Below are positions 17,065 through 28,228 of a stretch of 64,000 nucleotides of DNA, one piece after another. Within the stretch, counting starts at the first letter, position 1; every line of letters begins with the position of its first letter. Under the pieces are notes generated by a model, which ran no database searches, was not told where the DNA came from, and saw only the letters and a list, made by a program, of their open reading frames with translations. The DNA comes from Pogonophryne albipinna (lineage: Eukaryota; Chordata; Actinopteri; Perciformes; Artedidraconidae), in contig CM053252.1 in assembly GCA_028583405.1 (NCBI GenBank), positions 30,695,562 through 30,759,561 on the forward strand, read 5' to 3'. A program made the translations under genes and the position numbers.

Positions 17065-19435
17065 TTTATTTATTTATTTTACCTTTATTTAACCAGGATA
17101 GGTCTCATTGAGATTAAAAATTTCTTTTTCAAGAGAGTCCTGGCCCAAGAATGGTAACAGCACAGTTTCGGACAGTTTTACAGTTACAAACAATTAAAAA
17201 ACACACGATCACAACACAGGCATACACCAAAATTAGCCAAAGCATTTACAGACACAGCGGCCTGCTTCAAGGTCAGTTAAAGTTGCTTTGAGTGTGTTTA
17301 ATGAGACCAGCTCTCTGAGTTTCAGCTCAGTTTGAAGCAGGTTCCAAGCTTGAGGGGCAGCGTAACTGAACGCCCTTTTCCCAAGTTCAGTATGGACCTT
17401 TGGTACAGTTAAAAGGAAAAAGTTCTCGGAGCGAAGCCGATAGGATCCTGTGCATTTTCTATTTATGTACATCCTTAGATAAGGGGGAAGAGCACCACGA
17501 ATAGCCTTATATATAAGGATGTGCCAAGGTTTCAGTCTACGCGTGGTCAGGGAAGACCATCCAACACGAGCGTATAGATTGCAGTGGTGCGTCAAGGATC
17601 TGAGGTTTGTGATGAATCTCAGTGCACCGTGGTGGACGGTGTCCAGCGAGTGAAGGCACTGAGAAGATGCATTCATATAAACCACATCTCCATAATCCAG
17701 CACAGACAGAAAGGTTGCAGACACTAGTCTCTTTTTGGCCTCATAGGAAAAACAAGACTTGTTTCTAAAGAAAAAACCTAATTTTATTCTTAATTTGTTC
17801 AAGAGTTCCACAATGTGTGGTTTAAAAGAGAGCGAATTGTCAATTATAATTCCAAGATACTTATACTGCAACACAGACTCAACCTCCGTCCCCTGCATGG
17901 TGGTGATAGGAGGAAGGTTCAAGACCTTGGCTTTTGCTTTCGAGAACATCATTAGCTTTGTCTTGGCAGCATTTAAAACAAGTTTCAAATCACACATGTT
18001 GGATTGTACAATGGTAAAAGCATTCTGGAGCTGACAAAGAGCCTGTTTCGGGGTGGACGCAGAACAATAAATAACTGTATCATCAGCATAAAAATGCAAA
18101 TTTGCATTCAAAACATTGTTATTAAGACTGTTAATGTAAATAATAAATAACAATGGTCCTAAAACAGATCCCTGTGGCACACCCTTGGATACCAGAAGAG
18201 ATGTTGAAGTTAAGCCTTCTGCCCGCACACACTGTGATCTGCATGAAAGATAGTTCTTGAACCAACACACAGCCTTACCTGAAAGACCAATACTAACGAG
18301 TCTTTGTAACAGTAAGGCATGATCCACTGTGTCAAAAGCCTTTGACAAGTCAATAAAAAGTGCTGCGCAATGCTCTCTATTGTCTAAGAAGTAAATAAGA
18401 TCATTTACTACTTTTAAGGCAGCTGTTGTAGTGCTGTGTTTTTTCCTAAAACCAGATTGAAACTCAGATAAAATATTATTTATTGATAAAAACTCCTTCA
18501 GTTGGAAATTGACCAGTGATTCCAGTACTTTATTTAAAACATATAATTTGGAGATGGGTCTGTAGTTGTTTAGGTGAGTGGGGTCACCCCCTTTTAACAG
18601 TGGGAGAACAAAAGCAGATTTCCAAATAAGGGGAATTTCGTTTGTCTCCAAGGACAGATAAAAAAGATAAGCCAAGGGCAAAGCTATAAAATCAGCTGCT
18701 AACTTTAAAAAGTACGGCTCCAGGTTGTCAGGACCTGCTAATTTTCTTGGTTCCAAACTTTTCAGGGCTTTATGCACCCCTGAGACTGTTACTGGAATAA
18801 AATTAAAGGGTTCACCCTCCCAGATACCACCGTCAGAGCTATCAGTGGCTCCTTGAGCTATGTTCTGCGAGGTAAACAGAGAACCAGAAGCAATAAAATG
18901 TTCATTAAAACAACCAAGCATTTCTGCCTTATCAGAGATTTGAACAGAGTCCTCCTTCACAATGCAATGTGGAAGCTCTATAACATTTTTGTTTCCAGCT
19001 AATGATTTAATAGTTTTCCAGAATTTAAGGGGAATATTTAGGTTGTCTGAAGTTTCAGTTAGGAGATGATCCGCTTTGGCATTTCTGATTTTAACGGTAA
19101 ATGCATTTCGCAGCTGCCTGTAGAGCAGCCAATGTGACTCAAGACCGGTACTCCTGGCTTTTGACCATGCCACATTGCGCTCGTGTAGTAAATCAGAAAG
19201 ATCTGATGTGAACCATGCATTTTCTCTGCCTTTTACTCTGTAGTTTCTTAAGGGGGCATGCCTATCAACTATTTTAATAAAACCATCATAACATAATGTC
19301 CAGGCAGTTTCAACATCTGCAATGAGATTGATTTTGTCCCAATCAAATAGAAACAGGTCGTGGAAAAAACCCTGCTCTACAAAATGTTTCATATCACGCT
19401 TTATGATGACACGGGGCTCTTAGCTAATTCAGAGC
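17065..19435 (-). mobile_element. 5'-truncated non-LTR retrotransposon nested in element I
   Basis: LINE on the minus strand. The 3' end at about 17065 has a short AAATA-rich tail after the TTTAACCAGG/CTCATTGAGAT motif seen at some fish LINE ends. It belongs to a different family from the LINE at 6550-9418. It is shared with copy B (about 62510 to beyond 64000), so it predates the duplication. The 5' boundary is approximate. Confidence 0.8.
17233..19392 (-). CDS. Intact LINE reverse transcriptase ORF, 719 residues
   Basis: Open ORF from ATG at 19392. It lacks an endonuclease domain and begins in the linker before RT. RT motifs: [50 protein letters not shown] and HFYADDTVIYCS (catalytic ADD). 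The C-terminus GKRAFSYAAPQAWNLL resembles other L2/Rex-type elements. In copy B the same ORF carries a 4-bp deletion and is broken. Confidence 0.85.
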   Translation of the reverse strand: MKHFVEQGFFHDLFLFDWDKINLIADVETAWTLCYDGFIKIVDRHAPLRNYRVKGRENAWFTSDLSDLLHERNVAWSKARSTGLESHWLLYRQLRNAFTVKIRNAKADHLLTETSDNLNIPLKFWKTIKSLAGNKNVIELPHCIVKEDSVQISDKAEMLGCFNEHFIASGSLFTSQNIAQGATDSSDGGIWEGEPFNFIPVTVSGVHKALKSLEPRKLAGPDNLEPYFLKLAADFIALPLAYLFYLSLETNEIPLIWKSAFVLPLLKGGDPTHLNNYRPISKLYVLNKVLESLVNFQLKEFLSINNILSEFQSGFRKKHSTTTAALKVVNDLIYFLDNREHCAALFIDLSKAFDTVDHALLLQRLVSIGLSGKAVCWFKNYLSCRSQCVRAEGLTSTSLLVSKGVPQGSVLGPLLFIIYINSLNNNVLNANLHFYADDTVIYCSASTPKQALCQLQNAFTIVQSNMCDLKLVLNAAKTKLMMFSKAKAKVLNLPPITTMQGTEVESVLQYKYLGIIIDNSLSFKPHIVELLNKLRIKLGFFFRNKSCFSYEAKKRLVSATFLSVLDYGDVVYMNASSQCLHSLDTVHHGALRFITNLRSLTHHCNLYARVGWSSLTTRRLKPWHILIYKAIRGALPPYLRMYINRKCTGSYRLRSENFFLLTVPKVHTELGKRAFSYAAPQAWNLLQTELKLRELVSLNTLKATLTDLEAGRCVCKCFG

Positions 19436-19631
19436 CATTATTACCAGCTGCTAAAACAACGCTGGTATTGTTTTCACCTATTGAGTCTGCATGTGTGTGT
19501 CATTATAGCAATGTGGTCCTGAAGACACACAGAAGTGGTTTTGAGTACTTTGCCTAGTGTTTAAATGCATGTGGACAGATTTAGTCAATCACAACCGTGC
19601 AAGTTTTAGTGTATCTTCTCATCTTTTTAGC

Positions 19632-19682
19632 AGGTTCCATACAATATGTGAACTGGTTAAGTTCACATATTGTATGGAACCT
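19632..19682. repeat. Perfect 23-bp inverted repeat at LINE 5' junction
   Basis: Left arm 19632-19654, 5-nt loop GGTTA, right arm 19660-19682; the arms are exact reverse complements. It directly abuts the 5' end of the LINE fragment that starts at about 19685. It looks like a fold-back copy of flanking DNA made during LINE integration. Confidence 0.9.
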
Positions 19683-19684
19683 AA

Positions 19685-21440
19685 ATTAATGATAAAAACC
19701 TAGAGGACATTATACAACTTCTGAAATCCTCCTCCTGCTGCCTTGATATTATTCCAACAGGATTTTTTTTTCAAAGATGTTTTGCCTTGCATGGCCTCAG
19801 ATCTACTTCATATAGTAAACAAATCTCTTCACACAGGTATTTTTCCACAGGCCCTGAAAACTGCAGTCATTAAACCGCTCTTAAAAAAGAATAATCTAGA
19901 TGCTTCAGTAATGAACAATTACAGGCCCATATCAAACCTCCCATTTCTAGGTAAAATCATTGAAAAAGTTGTTTTTCAACAGTTGAGTAATTTCTTGCAT
20001 TTAAATAACTGTTTGGATGTGTTCCAGTCAGGCTTTCGTCCAAACCACAGCACTGAGACTGCTCTTGTAAAGGTCTTTAATGACATCCACTTAAACACAG
20101 ACAGTGGCAGAACTTCAGTGTTAGTATTATTAGATCTCAGTGCTGCGTTTGACACTGTTGACCACAACATATTACTAGACCGACTGGAAAACTGGGTGGG
20201 ACTTTCGGAAACAGTTCTAAATTGGTTTGAATCCTACTTAAAGGACAGAAACAACTTTGTTTCTATAGGTAAATACACATCTGAGTTGACAAATATGACA
20301 TGTGGGGTACCTCAAGGCTCCATCTTGGGGCCTCTTCTCTTTAACGTCTACATGCTACCACTGGCTCAGATAATGAAGAACAACAAAATAAGTTACCATA
20401 GCTATGCGGATGACACACAAATTTATGTAACAATTTCACCAGGAGACTATGCTCCAATTCAAACACTGAGTAAGTGCATTGAACAAATCAATGACTGGAT
20501 GTGTCAGAACTTTCTCCAATTAAACAAAGATAAAACTGAGGTAATGGTTTTTGGAGCCAAGGCAGAACGTATAAAAGTTAGCGCTGAGCTTCAGTCTGCA
20601 ATGTTCAAAACAACAGATAAAGCCAGAAATCTAGGTGTAGTCATGGACTCTGACCTGAGTTTCAACAGTCATATTAAAACAGTTACTAAATCAGCCTACT
20701 ATCACCTAAAGAATATATCTAGGGTTAAAAGACTAATGTCACAGCAGGATTTGGAAAAACTTGTCCATGCTTTTATCTTCAGTAGACTGGACTACTGTAA
20801 TGGTGTCTTTACAGGTCTCACTAAAAAATCTATTAGAAAGCTGCAGCTGATTCAGAACGCCGCTGCTCGAGTCCTCACTAACACTAAGAAAGTGGATCAC
20901 ATCACTCCTGTTCTGAAGTCTTTACACTGGCTTCCTGTGTGTCAAAGAATAGATTTCAAAATACTGCTGCTGGTTTATAAAGCACTGAATGGTTTAGGCC
21001 CAAAATACATTTCTGACCTCCTGCTAAATTATGAACCATCCAGATCTCTCAGGTCTTCAGGGACTGGTCAGCTTTCTGTCCCCAGAGTCAGAACTAAACA
21101 TGGAGAAGCAGCGTTTAGTTATTATGCTCCAAATATCTGGAACAAACTCCCAGAAACCTGCAGGTCCGCTGCAACTCTGACTACTTTTAAATCCAGGCTG
21201 AAGACTTTTCTTTTTGTCGCTGCTTTTAATTGAACTATTCACATCTTAGACTGCACTGTAACTTTTATTCATGTATTTTTTTTCTTTTAATGTTTATTTT
21301 ATTTGCTTTTCTTTTTAATGACTGATTTTAAATGCCATTTTCTTAATGTCTTTCATTTTTTGTAAAGCACTTTGAATTGCCTTGTGTTGAAAAGTGCTAT
21401 ATAAATAAACTTGCCTTGCCTTGCCTTGCCTTGCCTTGCC
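19685..21440 (+). mobile_element. Second, inverted copy of the LINE at 6550-9418
   Basis: 5'-truncated copy in the opposite orientation. Its sequence is essentially identical to the element at 6550-8275 except for extra Ts in a homopolymer near 19762. It ends in six TTGCC units versus about four in the other copy. No clear target duplication; a hairpin marks the 5' side. Confidence 0.9.
19743..21233 (+). CDS. LINE reverse transcriptase fragment, 496 residues
   Basis: Residues after KDVLPCMASD are identical to the C-terminal part of the ORF at 6746-9418, including LLDLSAAFDTVDH and SYADDTQIYV. The nominal start MILFQQDFFF is out of the original frame: a T run of 10 here versus 5 in the other copy shifts frame upstream of KDVLPC. 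The fragment is non-autonomous. Confidence 0.88.
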   Translation: MILFQQDFFFKDVLPCMASDLLHIVNKSLHTGIFPQALKTAVIKPLLKKNNLDASVMNNYRPISNLPFLGKIIEKVVFQQLSNFLHLNNCLDVFQSGFRPNHSTETALVKVFNDIHLNTDSGRTSVLVLLDLSAAFDTVDHNILLDRLENWVGLSETVLNWFESYLKDRNNFVSIGKYTSELTNMTCGVPQGSILGPLLFNVYMLPLAQIMKNNKISYHSYADDTQIYVTISPGDYAPIQTLSKCIEQINDWMCQNFLQLNKDKTEVMVFGAKAERIKVSAELQSAMFKTTDKARNLGVVMDSDLSFNSHIKTVTKSAYYHLKNISRVKRLMSQQDLEKLVHAFIFSRLDYCNGVFTGLTKKSIRKLQLIQNAAARVLTNTKKVDHITPVLKSLHWLPVCQRIDFKILLLVYKALNGLGPKYISDLLLNYEPSRSLRSSGTGQLSVPRVRTKHGEAAFSYYAPNIWNKLPETCRSAATLTTFKSRLKTFLFVAAFN

Positions 21441-21634
21441 TAAGTGAAGAGCAGGAGCCACTTTTCAAATTTTACACAATCCTTTTCCCATGCCATTGCT
21501 GTCAACACCTATCCATGCTGAACGTTGCTAAGATATTATTGATTTGGGTGTGGCCAAAAGTGCAATATGCTTAAAAATGTAACTGACAGAGAGCAGTGCT
21601 TTTGTCCTGTGTTTTTACACTGTGCCCGTGGATT

Positions 21635-21745
21635 TTATTTTATTTCAAGATTTTTAATTACGTCGCTAAACTCCTTGAAAAGGTCCTCTTCCTTTTCTCC
21701 AAGGTACACGACAAGGGAGCGGATGGCTATAGTTCTCTGCGTACT
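21635..21745 (-). pseudogene. Possible exon of a SAMD3-like gene carried in element I
   Basis: Minus-strand frame TIAIRSLVVYLGEKEEDLFKEFSDVIKNLEIK then stop, preceded by a possible AG acceptor. The RSLVVYLGE-xxx-LFKE pattern resembles a segment of fish SAMD3-like proteins. Recognition rests on memory of the family and is weak. It matters because element II (25000-30113) carries what looks like another part of the same kind of gene on the same strand. Confidence 0.3.
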
Positions 21746-22456
21746 TCAATTGTATTGTGCTATTTTTGAAAAAGGAAAAAAAGAGAAATTACCTAAATTA
21801 ATATATTCTGAATGGGTGACTGCCAACAACTTGCATTTCAATGACAACTCTAAATAACGATCCTACCTCAAGAAGCATGTCCTTGATCTGCTTCACGATA
21901 TTCATTTTTAATAAAAAGCGATATCACAATAGTAACCAAAGTATTTTTTTACTCACAGTAGCCTCTACTACTTTGTATCCTCTCACATAACTATTCATAG
22001 TTCAAAGAATGCTAATTTTGGTCAAACATCAATTTGCCTATACAGTGCAACTACAAGGCTATCTACTGTATTTGAATGACAAAAGATGACACTCACCTTA
22101 AAATGTCCTTTGTATATTTCTATTTGTCTTAACTGTCGGAACTTGTCCAGGCATGTTAAGTGGGAGTGGACTTGAAATCCTTAACTCAAGGTGTAGAACA
22201 ATTAAGTTATCAAGTCAATTGCATTACTTACTACAACTTGAATTGTGTTTGAAGTCAATTAACGCAGAAATCAGAGTTCAAATTACACACAATATTAAGT
22301 TGATGTAATTACCAACATTATTACGTCAACACAACTTAGAAATTAATGTTTGCAACTTAAAATGTTTATCTAAATCAATTAACTCACATTTTTATCTTGC
22401 AACCATGCATTTAATTAAGTGGAGGTGAAAGGTGGCCTGAATTCGTTTTTAGAGTG

Positions 22457-23590
22457 TAGTTCTTTTCTGCAGGTGTCAACTTACGTGAAAGGAATGCATA
22501 TGATGAATTGTCTGTGAGGATTGGGGCAGTCGTGAACAGTTTCTTGAGCTTCTGGAAAGCTTCATCCGCCTGAATATTCCACTCAAACATGACATGGGGA
22601 GAGGCTAAAGCATGCAAGGGAGCTGCAATGGCACTAGAGTTTCTTAGAAGTTTGCAAAGCCTAAAAATTGTTACACTTTTTTCCTGTTGGTGCAGAGGAT
22701 GGCCAATTGGCCACTGCACTGACCTTCTCTGGATCCATCTGGACTTGGTTCGCCGAGATGATGTACCCTAGGAAGGAGAGGGTCCTAACATGAATCTCAC
22801 ACTTTTCAACTTTGTAGTAGAGTTGATTCTCCATCAATCTTTGCAGTACCTGGCGGACATGATGGCTGTGGTTCTCCTCATCGGTTGAGAAGATTAAGAT
22901 GTTATCGAGATAGACAAATACAAACTTGTACAAACACTCATCCCCCTCTCGTATCGTAATGAGATGGTAAGCGCTTCTCAAGTCCAGTTTGGTGAAGAGT
23001 TTTGCATCCTGCAAAAGTTCAAAGGCTGAAGACATGAGTGGGTATCTATTTGTAACTGTTATTTCATTAAGGGGACTATAGTCAATGCATAGACGGAGGG
23101 AACCATCTTTCTTATTGACAAAGAAAAACCCAACGGCCGCTGGGGAGGAAGATGGTCTGATGACACCAGTCTTTAGAGAGCAGTCAATTTAAGACTTCAT
23201 AGCCTCCCTTTCCGATGCCGAGAGAGTGTAAAGTCTCCTTTTTAGGGATCTGAGAACCAGGCAGTCAATGGGACAGTCATAAGGTCAGTGGGGAGGTAGG
23301 GACATGGCCTTAGTCTTGCTTCTTTTAAGTCCTGATAACACAAGGGCACTTTAGTCAGGTCGGGATAATCTGCATTGGAGTCAGGTCTATGAGTGTGTTT
23401 CTCTTGTTACTTTTTAGGTTCTGTGGAGGACCTAGGAAGGTTTGAACAGGTCAGCCTACAGCCTGGGCCCCAGTCCTTAACCCTCCCTGATCGCCAGTCA
23501 ATGTTCGGATTATGTTTGATCAGCCATGGATAACCCAAAATCAAGGGGTGCAGCGCGGAGTCAGATAAATGGAATTTCATTTCCTCTATG
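22457..23590 (-). pseudogene. Ty3/gypsy pol remnant, upstream half
   Basis: Minus-strand fragments in order: 23407-23637 with LHPLILGYPWLIKHNPNIDWRSG (before RT); 22661-23035 with [22 protein letters not shown], then [13 protein letters not shown] and [18 protein letters not shown]; 22457-22719 with FEWNIQADEAFQKLKKLFTTAPIL and FLSRKLTPAEKNY. The middle of RT is deleted and the catalytic YLDD reads YLDN. The RNase H frame breaks exactly at the element I insertion and resumes at 15827. Confidence 0.8.
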
Positions 23591-23591
23591 T

Positions 23592-24003
23592 CAGGGTTTC
23601 CGTTAGCCGGTAATTCCCGGTTTTCAGCTGGTAACATTAATAAAAAAACGGTAAATTCAAAACCTGCCGGTCAAAATGTCCGGTAATAACTAGGGATGCT
23701 CCGATCGATCGGCCGCCGATTATTATCGGCCGATATTCGCGTAATAGTTTGATCGGTGCTCTCTATAAAGGCCGATCAGGAGAGCCGATCAGATGACGCA
23801 AAATACATGAGACTTTTCTCTGTGCGCGGCAAAAGAAGCTCGCCAAAATGGCTTCACCAGTATGGCAGTTTTTCAAGGTGTCTGAAAAAGACAATAAAAT
23901 AGCTATATGCAAAATATGTGAAGCAGAAAGAGAGAGAGATCAGGATCAGCTGCTGCTGACGGAGACACGCAGCTCTACCGGATCACAGCTCTGCCCGCTG
24001 TGA
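23592..24003 (+). mobile_element. Truncated hAT fragments with BED-finger start
   Basis: Two partial left ends lie side by side: CAGGGTTTCCGTTAGCC at 23592 and TAGGGATGCTCCGATCGATC at about 23693; no matching right ends were found. A 51-residue ORF at 23848-24003 (MASPVWQFFKVSEKDNKIAICKICEAER) has the Trp-Phe and CxxC start of a BED finger, then diverges into low-complexity sequence. Confidence 0.5.
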
Positions 24004-24774
24004 CGGACCGGTAAGCAAAACACACACTTCAAGTTAGACCTAACACACTTAGCTATTTTGTCTAGCCTACCTCTGGAACAAGCTAAACTGGTAATAAATA
24101 TGTTTATTCTTCACTGTCGGGTCACTCATTACTGGATCAGCGAGCTGCATGAGACGGATACTGACGGGCTGGAGAGAGAGAGAGGGAGAGAGGAAAAGAG
24201 AGCGCTTCCGCTCATTTAACCTGTGTTATTATCCAAAGTTAATGTAAACTTTTGAATAATGTACTTCATCTACTATAAGTAGTTTGTTTGAATGTAATAA
24301 TTATGTTGTTTGTTGTTTGTGGAAGCGCATCATTTATTGAAAAATTAATCTGAACTTTTCGAGGCCACCTTACAGTATATACGGTGGGCTTGCGCACGCA
24401 TTCAGGTAGGCCCGCCCAGAGGGGCCGGCTACGTTTATAGATATCTCAGTAAGTGAATGCTCGCATAGTTTGGTTAAGAGGTAGTACCCATAGAGTCCAG
24501 TAGAGGGCTCCGCCTGTGCTTATTTAACTAGGGTTACAATACGTAACCCCCGTTTCTCCCAAAGTCTCTGCAGCTCTCTGGATAGCAGACGCTGTCTCAA
24601 TTGATCCACACTGTGAACATGAGGGGAAAATGTGTGTAATAAATGCTTTAGACAAAAATAAATATGAAGTTAACTGTAAGGAGTGGCTCAGTTTTTTTTA
24701 AATAAACAATACTATTACTGTATTTCAATATCTCAAGTCTGAAAGTTTCATTTCAAAGAAGAGGCTCCAAAGTA
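24004..24774. other. Intergenic DNA, nothing recognised
   Basis: No ORF or named repeat stands out. There is a short GA-rich stretch near 24170-24200. The segment ends at a minisatellite unit. Confidence 0.4.
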
Positions 24775-24999
<225 letters not shown>

Positions 25000-26002
25000 C
25001 ACTGAAAAAATTGATACTTTGGACTAACTTAAATATTTTTTGCTAATTTGTTACAGCTAATTTTTTTTGTTTATTCCAACTTGATTTTTCAACCTAAAAA
25101 AATTAAGTTGAGTTAAGTGAAAAATATTGCTTCTGTCTAAGATATATATTTACATTCACACAAAGTAATAAGATGATTCATTCTGAAGACCACACAACAT
25201 TTATTACTTTGTTATAATTTTTCCTTTTGGACTAACCTCATATTTATATTAGATCTAAGTAGAGTTTTTAAGTTTGTGAAAAAAAAAAAAAAAAAAATAC
25301 TTCATTTTGTTGCAGGCAATATTTTTTATTATAGCTTAAAATATGTTCTTTTATTACAAAGCAAACACTTTAATGTACATCAATACAATACTGTGTTTTG
25401 TTTACTGTAAACAAATTACATTTGACTTATAACACTTTGTTTAGCTCAGTTCACATAAAGACAGGAATATTCTCTTCAAAAGACCTTAACATTTATTGGG
25501 ATGTCTTTAAAATATGCATCACCTATTCTGTTTTATAAAATACAATATTTTTTTAATTAAAAATAAATACATCAATAAATTAATACAATTAATTGAGTAA
25601 ATTATGCAACCAATTTGCACTTAAGTAAATCAAGATCACTTTGGCTTGTTTAAAAAAACTCTCCTGTAGCCTTAACCAAATACATCACAAATATGCATAT
25701 GAACATGTTAAACTAGCTTGCATATCTCTCCTTTAAAATGTAAATATGTAATGCGTTTAAACCTGGCTGCCTTTTAATTAAAGACTAGAACGTATGCATG
25801 ACATCTTGAATTTCTTTACATTTTTAAACACTTCAACAATATTTTCTGCAGCTCTTAATTACAACTTCAGATAAACATGTATTAGCCATTAAGAAGGGTT
25901 TAAGTAGCATTACCAGAATCTGTGAAGTCACATTCTGTTTCAACTTCAAATGAAACATACAGAGGCCAAAGCAATTAAGCAACGGAAAATGCAGTTCAAT
26001 CC

Positions 26003-26860
26003 CTAGCATTGCAATCTTTGAACAAGGTTGGCCTTTTGTGTCAGTTCAATCATTTCAACCAGATACGAGTTCTTAGAGACTGAGCTGGAGGGTGTGGACA
26101 AGATGTCAGTATCGTCTGATTGAGCAGACGCTGCTTCTTCACAGACGGTAAATATGTATTCTTGGACACCATCATCAGGTATTGGGATGACCTTGATAGT
26201 TGTCAAATCTTCAAGGTCAGCCGTGGATGTCAGGTTGACTAGTGCATCTCAAATGTCTCCGTCTTGATATTGCATTCTAAAACGTCCACCTATAGAGTGC
26301 CACAGTGACGCGTCCTAAAACCCGGAAGTAAGTCAGCATTTTACTACTTCCGGTTCCTTCGACAAAAAACGCAATGCAATTTCTCCATAGGATTTTGGAA
26401 AATAGCTGGAAATAAGGTCTGTGGTTGAAACACATTTAAGAGACGGATCACGTTTTGTTCAGCCGGATCATATCCACATGTCTACCCTACTTTTATAATT
26501 TTCTAATCATAAATCCATTGATCATAAATCCATCAATTAGATTTATGATCCGGCTGAACAAAACGTGATCCGTCTCTTAAATGTGTGTCAACCACAGACC
26601 TTATTTCCAGCTATTTTCCAAAATCCTATGGAGAAATTGCATTGCTTTTTTGTGGGAACCGGAAGGAGTTTACTTCCGGGTTTTAGGACGCGTCACTGTG
26701 GCACTCTATTTCACACACTTTCCTGACTTCATCAGTAAGTCCATTGTCTCTGGAATTCCATCAGGCAGAACTAGCTTCCTGGTGTCATCGGGATTCAGAA
26801 GAATTTGTAACTTGGCTGGCGTTTTCACGGTCATGTCAGGCAACCCAAAAGGAACTAGAA
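26003..26860 (-). pseudogene. PB1-like (SAMD3-like) gene fragment in element II
   Basis: After an AG acceptor near 26858 the minus strand reads FGLPDMTVKTPAKLQILLN, DDTRKLVLPDGIPETMDLLMKSG. After the fold-back at 26292-26709 it resumes with GRFRMQYQDGDI, stop, DALVNLTSTADLEDLTTIKVIPIPDD. Together these fit the PB1-like ubiquitin-fold region of fish SAMD3-like proteins, whose typical pattern is RKLxLPDGIPET...FRLQYxDxDFG...NLTS...TIKV. The fold-back insertion and an in-frame TGA break it. Family recognition is by eye. Confidence 0.5.
26292..26709. mobile_element. 418-bp fold-back element (long inverted repeat)
   Basis: Arms starting ATAGAGTGCCACAGTGACG at the left and ending in its complement at the right extend about 200 bp each with few mismatches, meeting near 26500-26550. 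The DNA could form a very long hairpin. No coding capacity. One arm of the same family is at about 49249-49500. Confidence 0.85.
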
Positions 26861-27432
26861 AAAACAAGAACATAAACAATGATATTAGTAATAGTGCAAT
26901 GATACACTGACGACTGAATGTCAGTGTATGTCTCACAATAGTGACATGCCTGGAATGACAGAGCAAATGATTGCCACCAGTAGCTCTCAATAAACATACA
27001 GATGTGAGGATTGTCTTTACACGCAACAATATTAAGTGCAGTCTTGTATTTTTCATTTACTTGTACAATACATACTTTTTCTCATTTAACTTTAATATTT
27101 TAAATTACCTTACTTAACATTTGGGTACCTAACTAGATATATTATCACTTGAGATTAGAGTAGAGTAACGCAGCGTCCACAAGGCAGCGTGCGTTGCAGC
27201 TAAATTCAATCACATCGATCTCCCGCCCGGACACACAAGCACGCGGTTTGATTGGCTAGAGCTTGTACTGGCATATCATTTGATTGGCTGACGCTTCCGT
27301 CGAAGCTTGAAAAGTTGAACTTTTCTCAACTTTTGAAGCGAGCAACGGAGGCAAAGTGAAGCGACGGAAGCACAATGCAGTTCGGCAAAGCGTGACGTCA
27401 AAGTGAATGGGAAGCTGCGTTGAAGCTTCAAC

Positions 27433-27804
27433 CAGGGTTCAAGTTATAAACTGAGCTCTATGGGGTCTTTAAACAACAACAACACACACACACACACAAA
27501 CTTAAATATGAAAAGGTTCAACTACGCACACACACATCATCTTGGCTCGCGCAGCACGCTCACAGGCATAGATTGCGCAACCTTGGAAGTGCAGTGCAGG
27601 CATATTGTCATTCAAGAGATGCGTAGTTCTTTTGGAAAACATGTTTTGAGTTTAGCCTATTCACCTCGTTAGCATAAATAATACTCATTACATTGACACA
27701 TGCATTATTTTTGATAAAAATAATGGTTGTTGGTAATGTATTAGCGACCCACACAGATGTATGATTTCACTGCGTCCGTTGGCTCCCACATAACTCGAAC
27801 CCTG
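27433..27804. mobile_element. hAT-like MITE, 372 bp
   Basis: Ends CAGGGTTCAAGTTAT / ATAACTCGAACCCTG, with an 8-bp target duplication GCTTCAAC at 27425-27432 and 27805-27812. Same family as 34693-35184, in opposite orientation. It is flanked by a further inverted pair (GGCAGCGTGCGTTG near 27183-27196 and its complement after 27811), suggesting it landed inside another MITE. Confidence 0.8.
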
Positions 27805-28228
27805 GCTTCAACGCACGCTGCCGTGACGGTCCGTAAGTCTCCATTTTGGGTTTTTCAATCCTTTTTAAACGTACATGAAAACTTCTTGCAGTTCATTTTG
27901 GAACTTACCAAATCAGCATACATTGTGACCTTCAGTGGAAACAGCAAACCTGTAAACACAAAGGAAATAAATAAATAAACAAGGTGTATTTAAACAATCT
28001 TAACCCAGCATAAATCACACACCCTCACCCTCAAAGCATGGTCAACAAGACGGGCAGCGTGTTACAAGGAGATTCGGGTTGTTTCCCCCTCCCCACTGTT
28101 TACAGTCCCCTCTCCGGAGCGGCGTGGTCCGAGTACAGGTTGCTGCAGAGCAGAGATACACCATCAGCCACATAACTATAGCGGTCCCGGAGCTTTAACC
28201 CTCCGGTATCATTCGATTGGACTACGCA

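Larger units (their letters stand above)
15830..22456. mobile_element. CACTA/EnSpm-like element I (with nested LINEs)
   Basis: 6627 bp with inverted ends CACTCTAAAAAC / GTTTTTAGAGTG and a 2-bp TA duplication, inserted in the gypsy RNase H region. CACTA elements are known for CACTN ends, 2-3 bp duplications and subterminal repeats; AAGTTG/CAACTT motifs recur in the outer 600 bp at both ends. The interior holds a LINE (17065-19435), an inverted LINE fragment (19685-21440) and a possible captured-gene exon (21635-21745). No CACTA transposase was recognised. The CACTC terminus is not the commonest form, so the superfamily is an inference. Confidence 0.65.
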
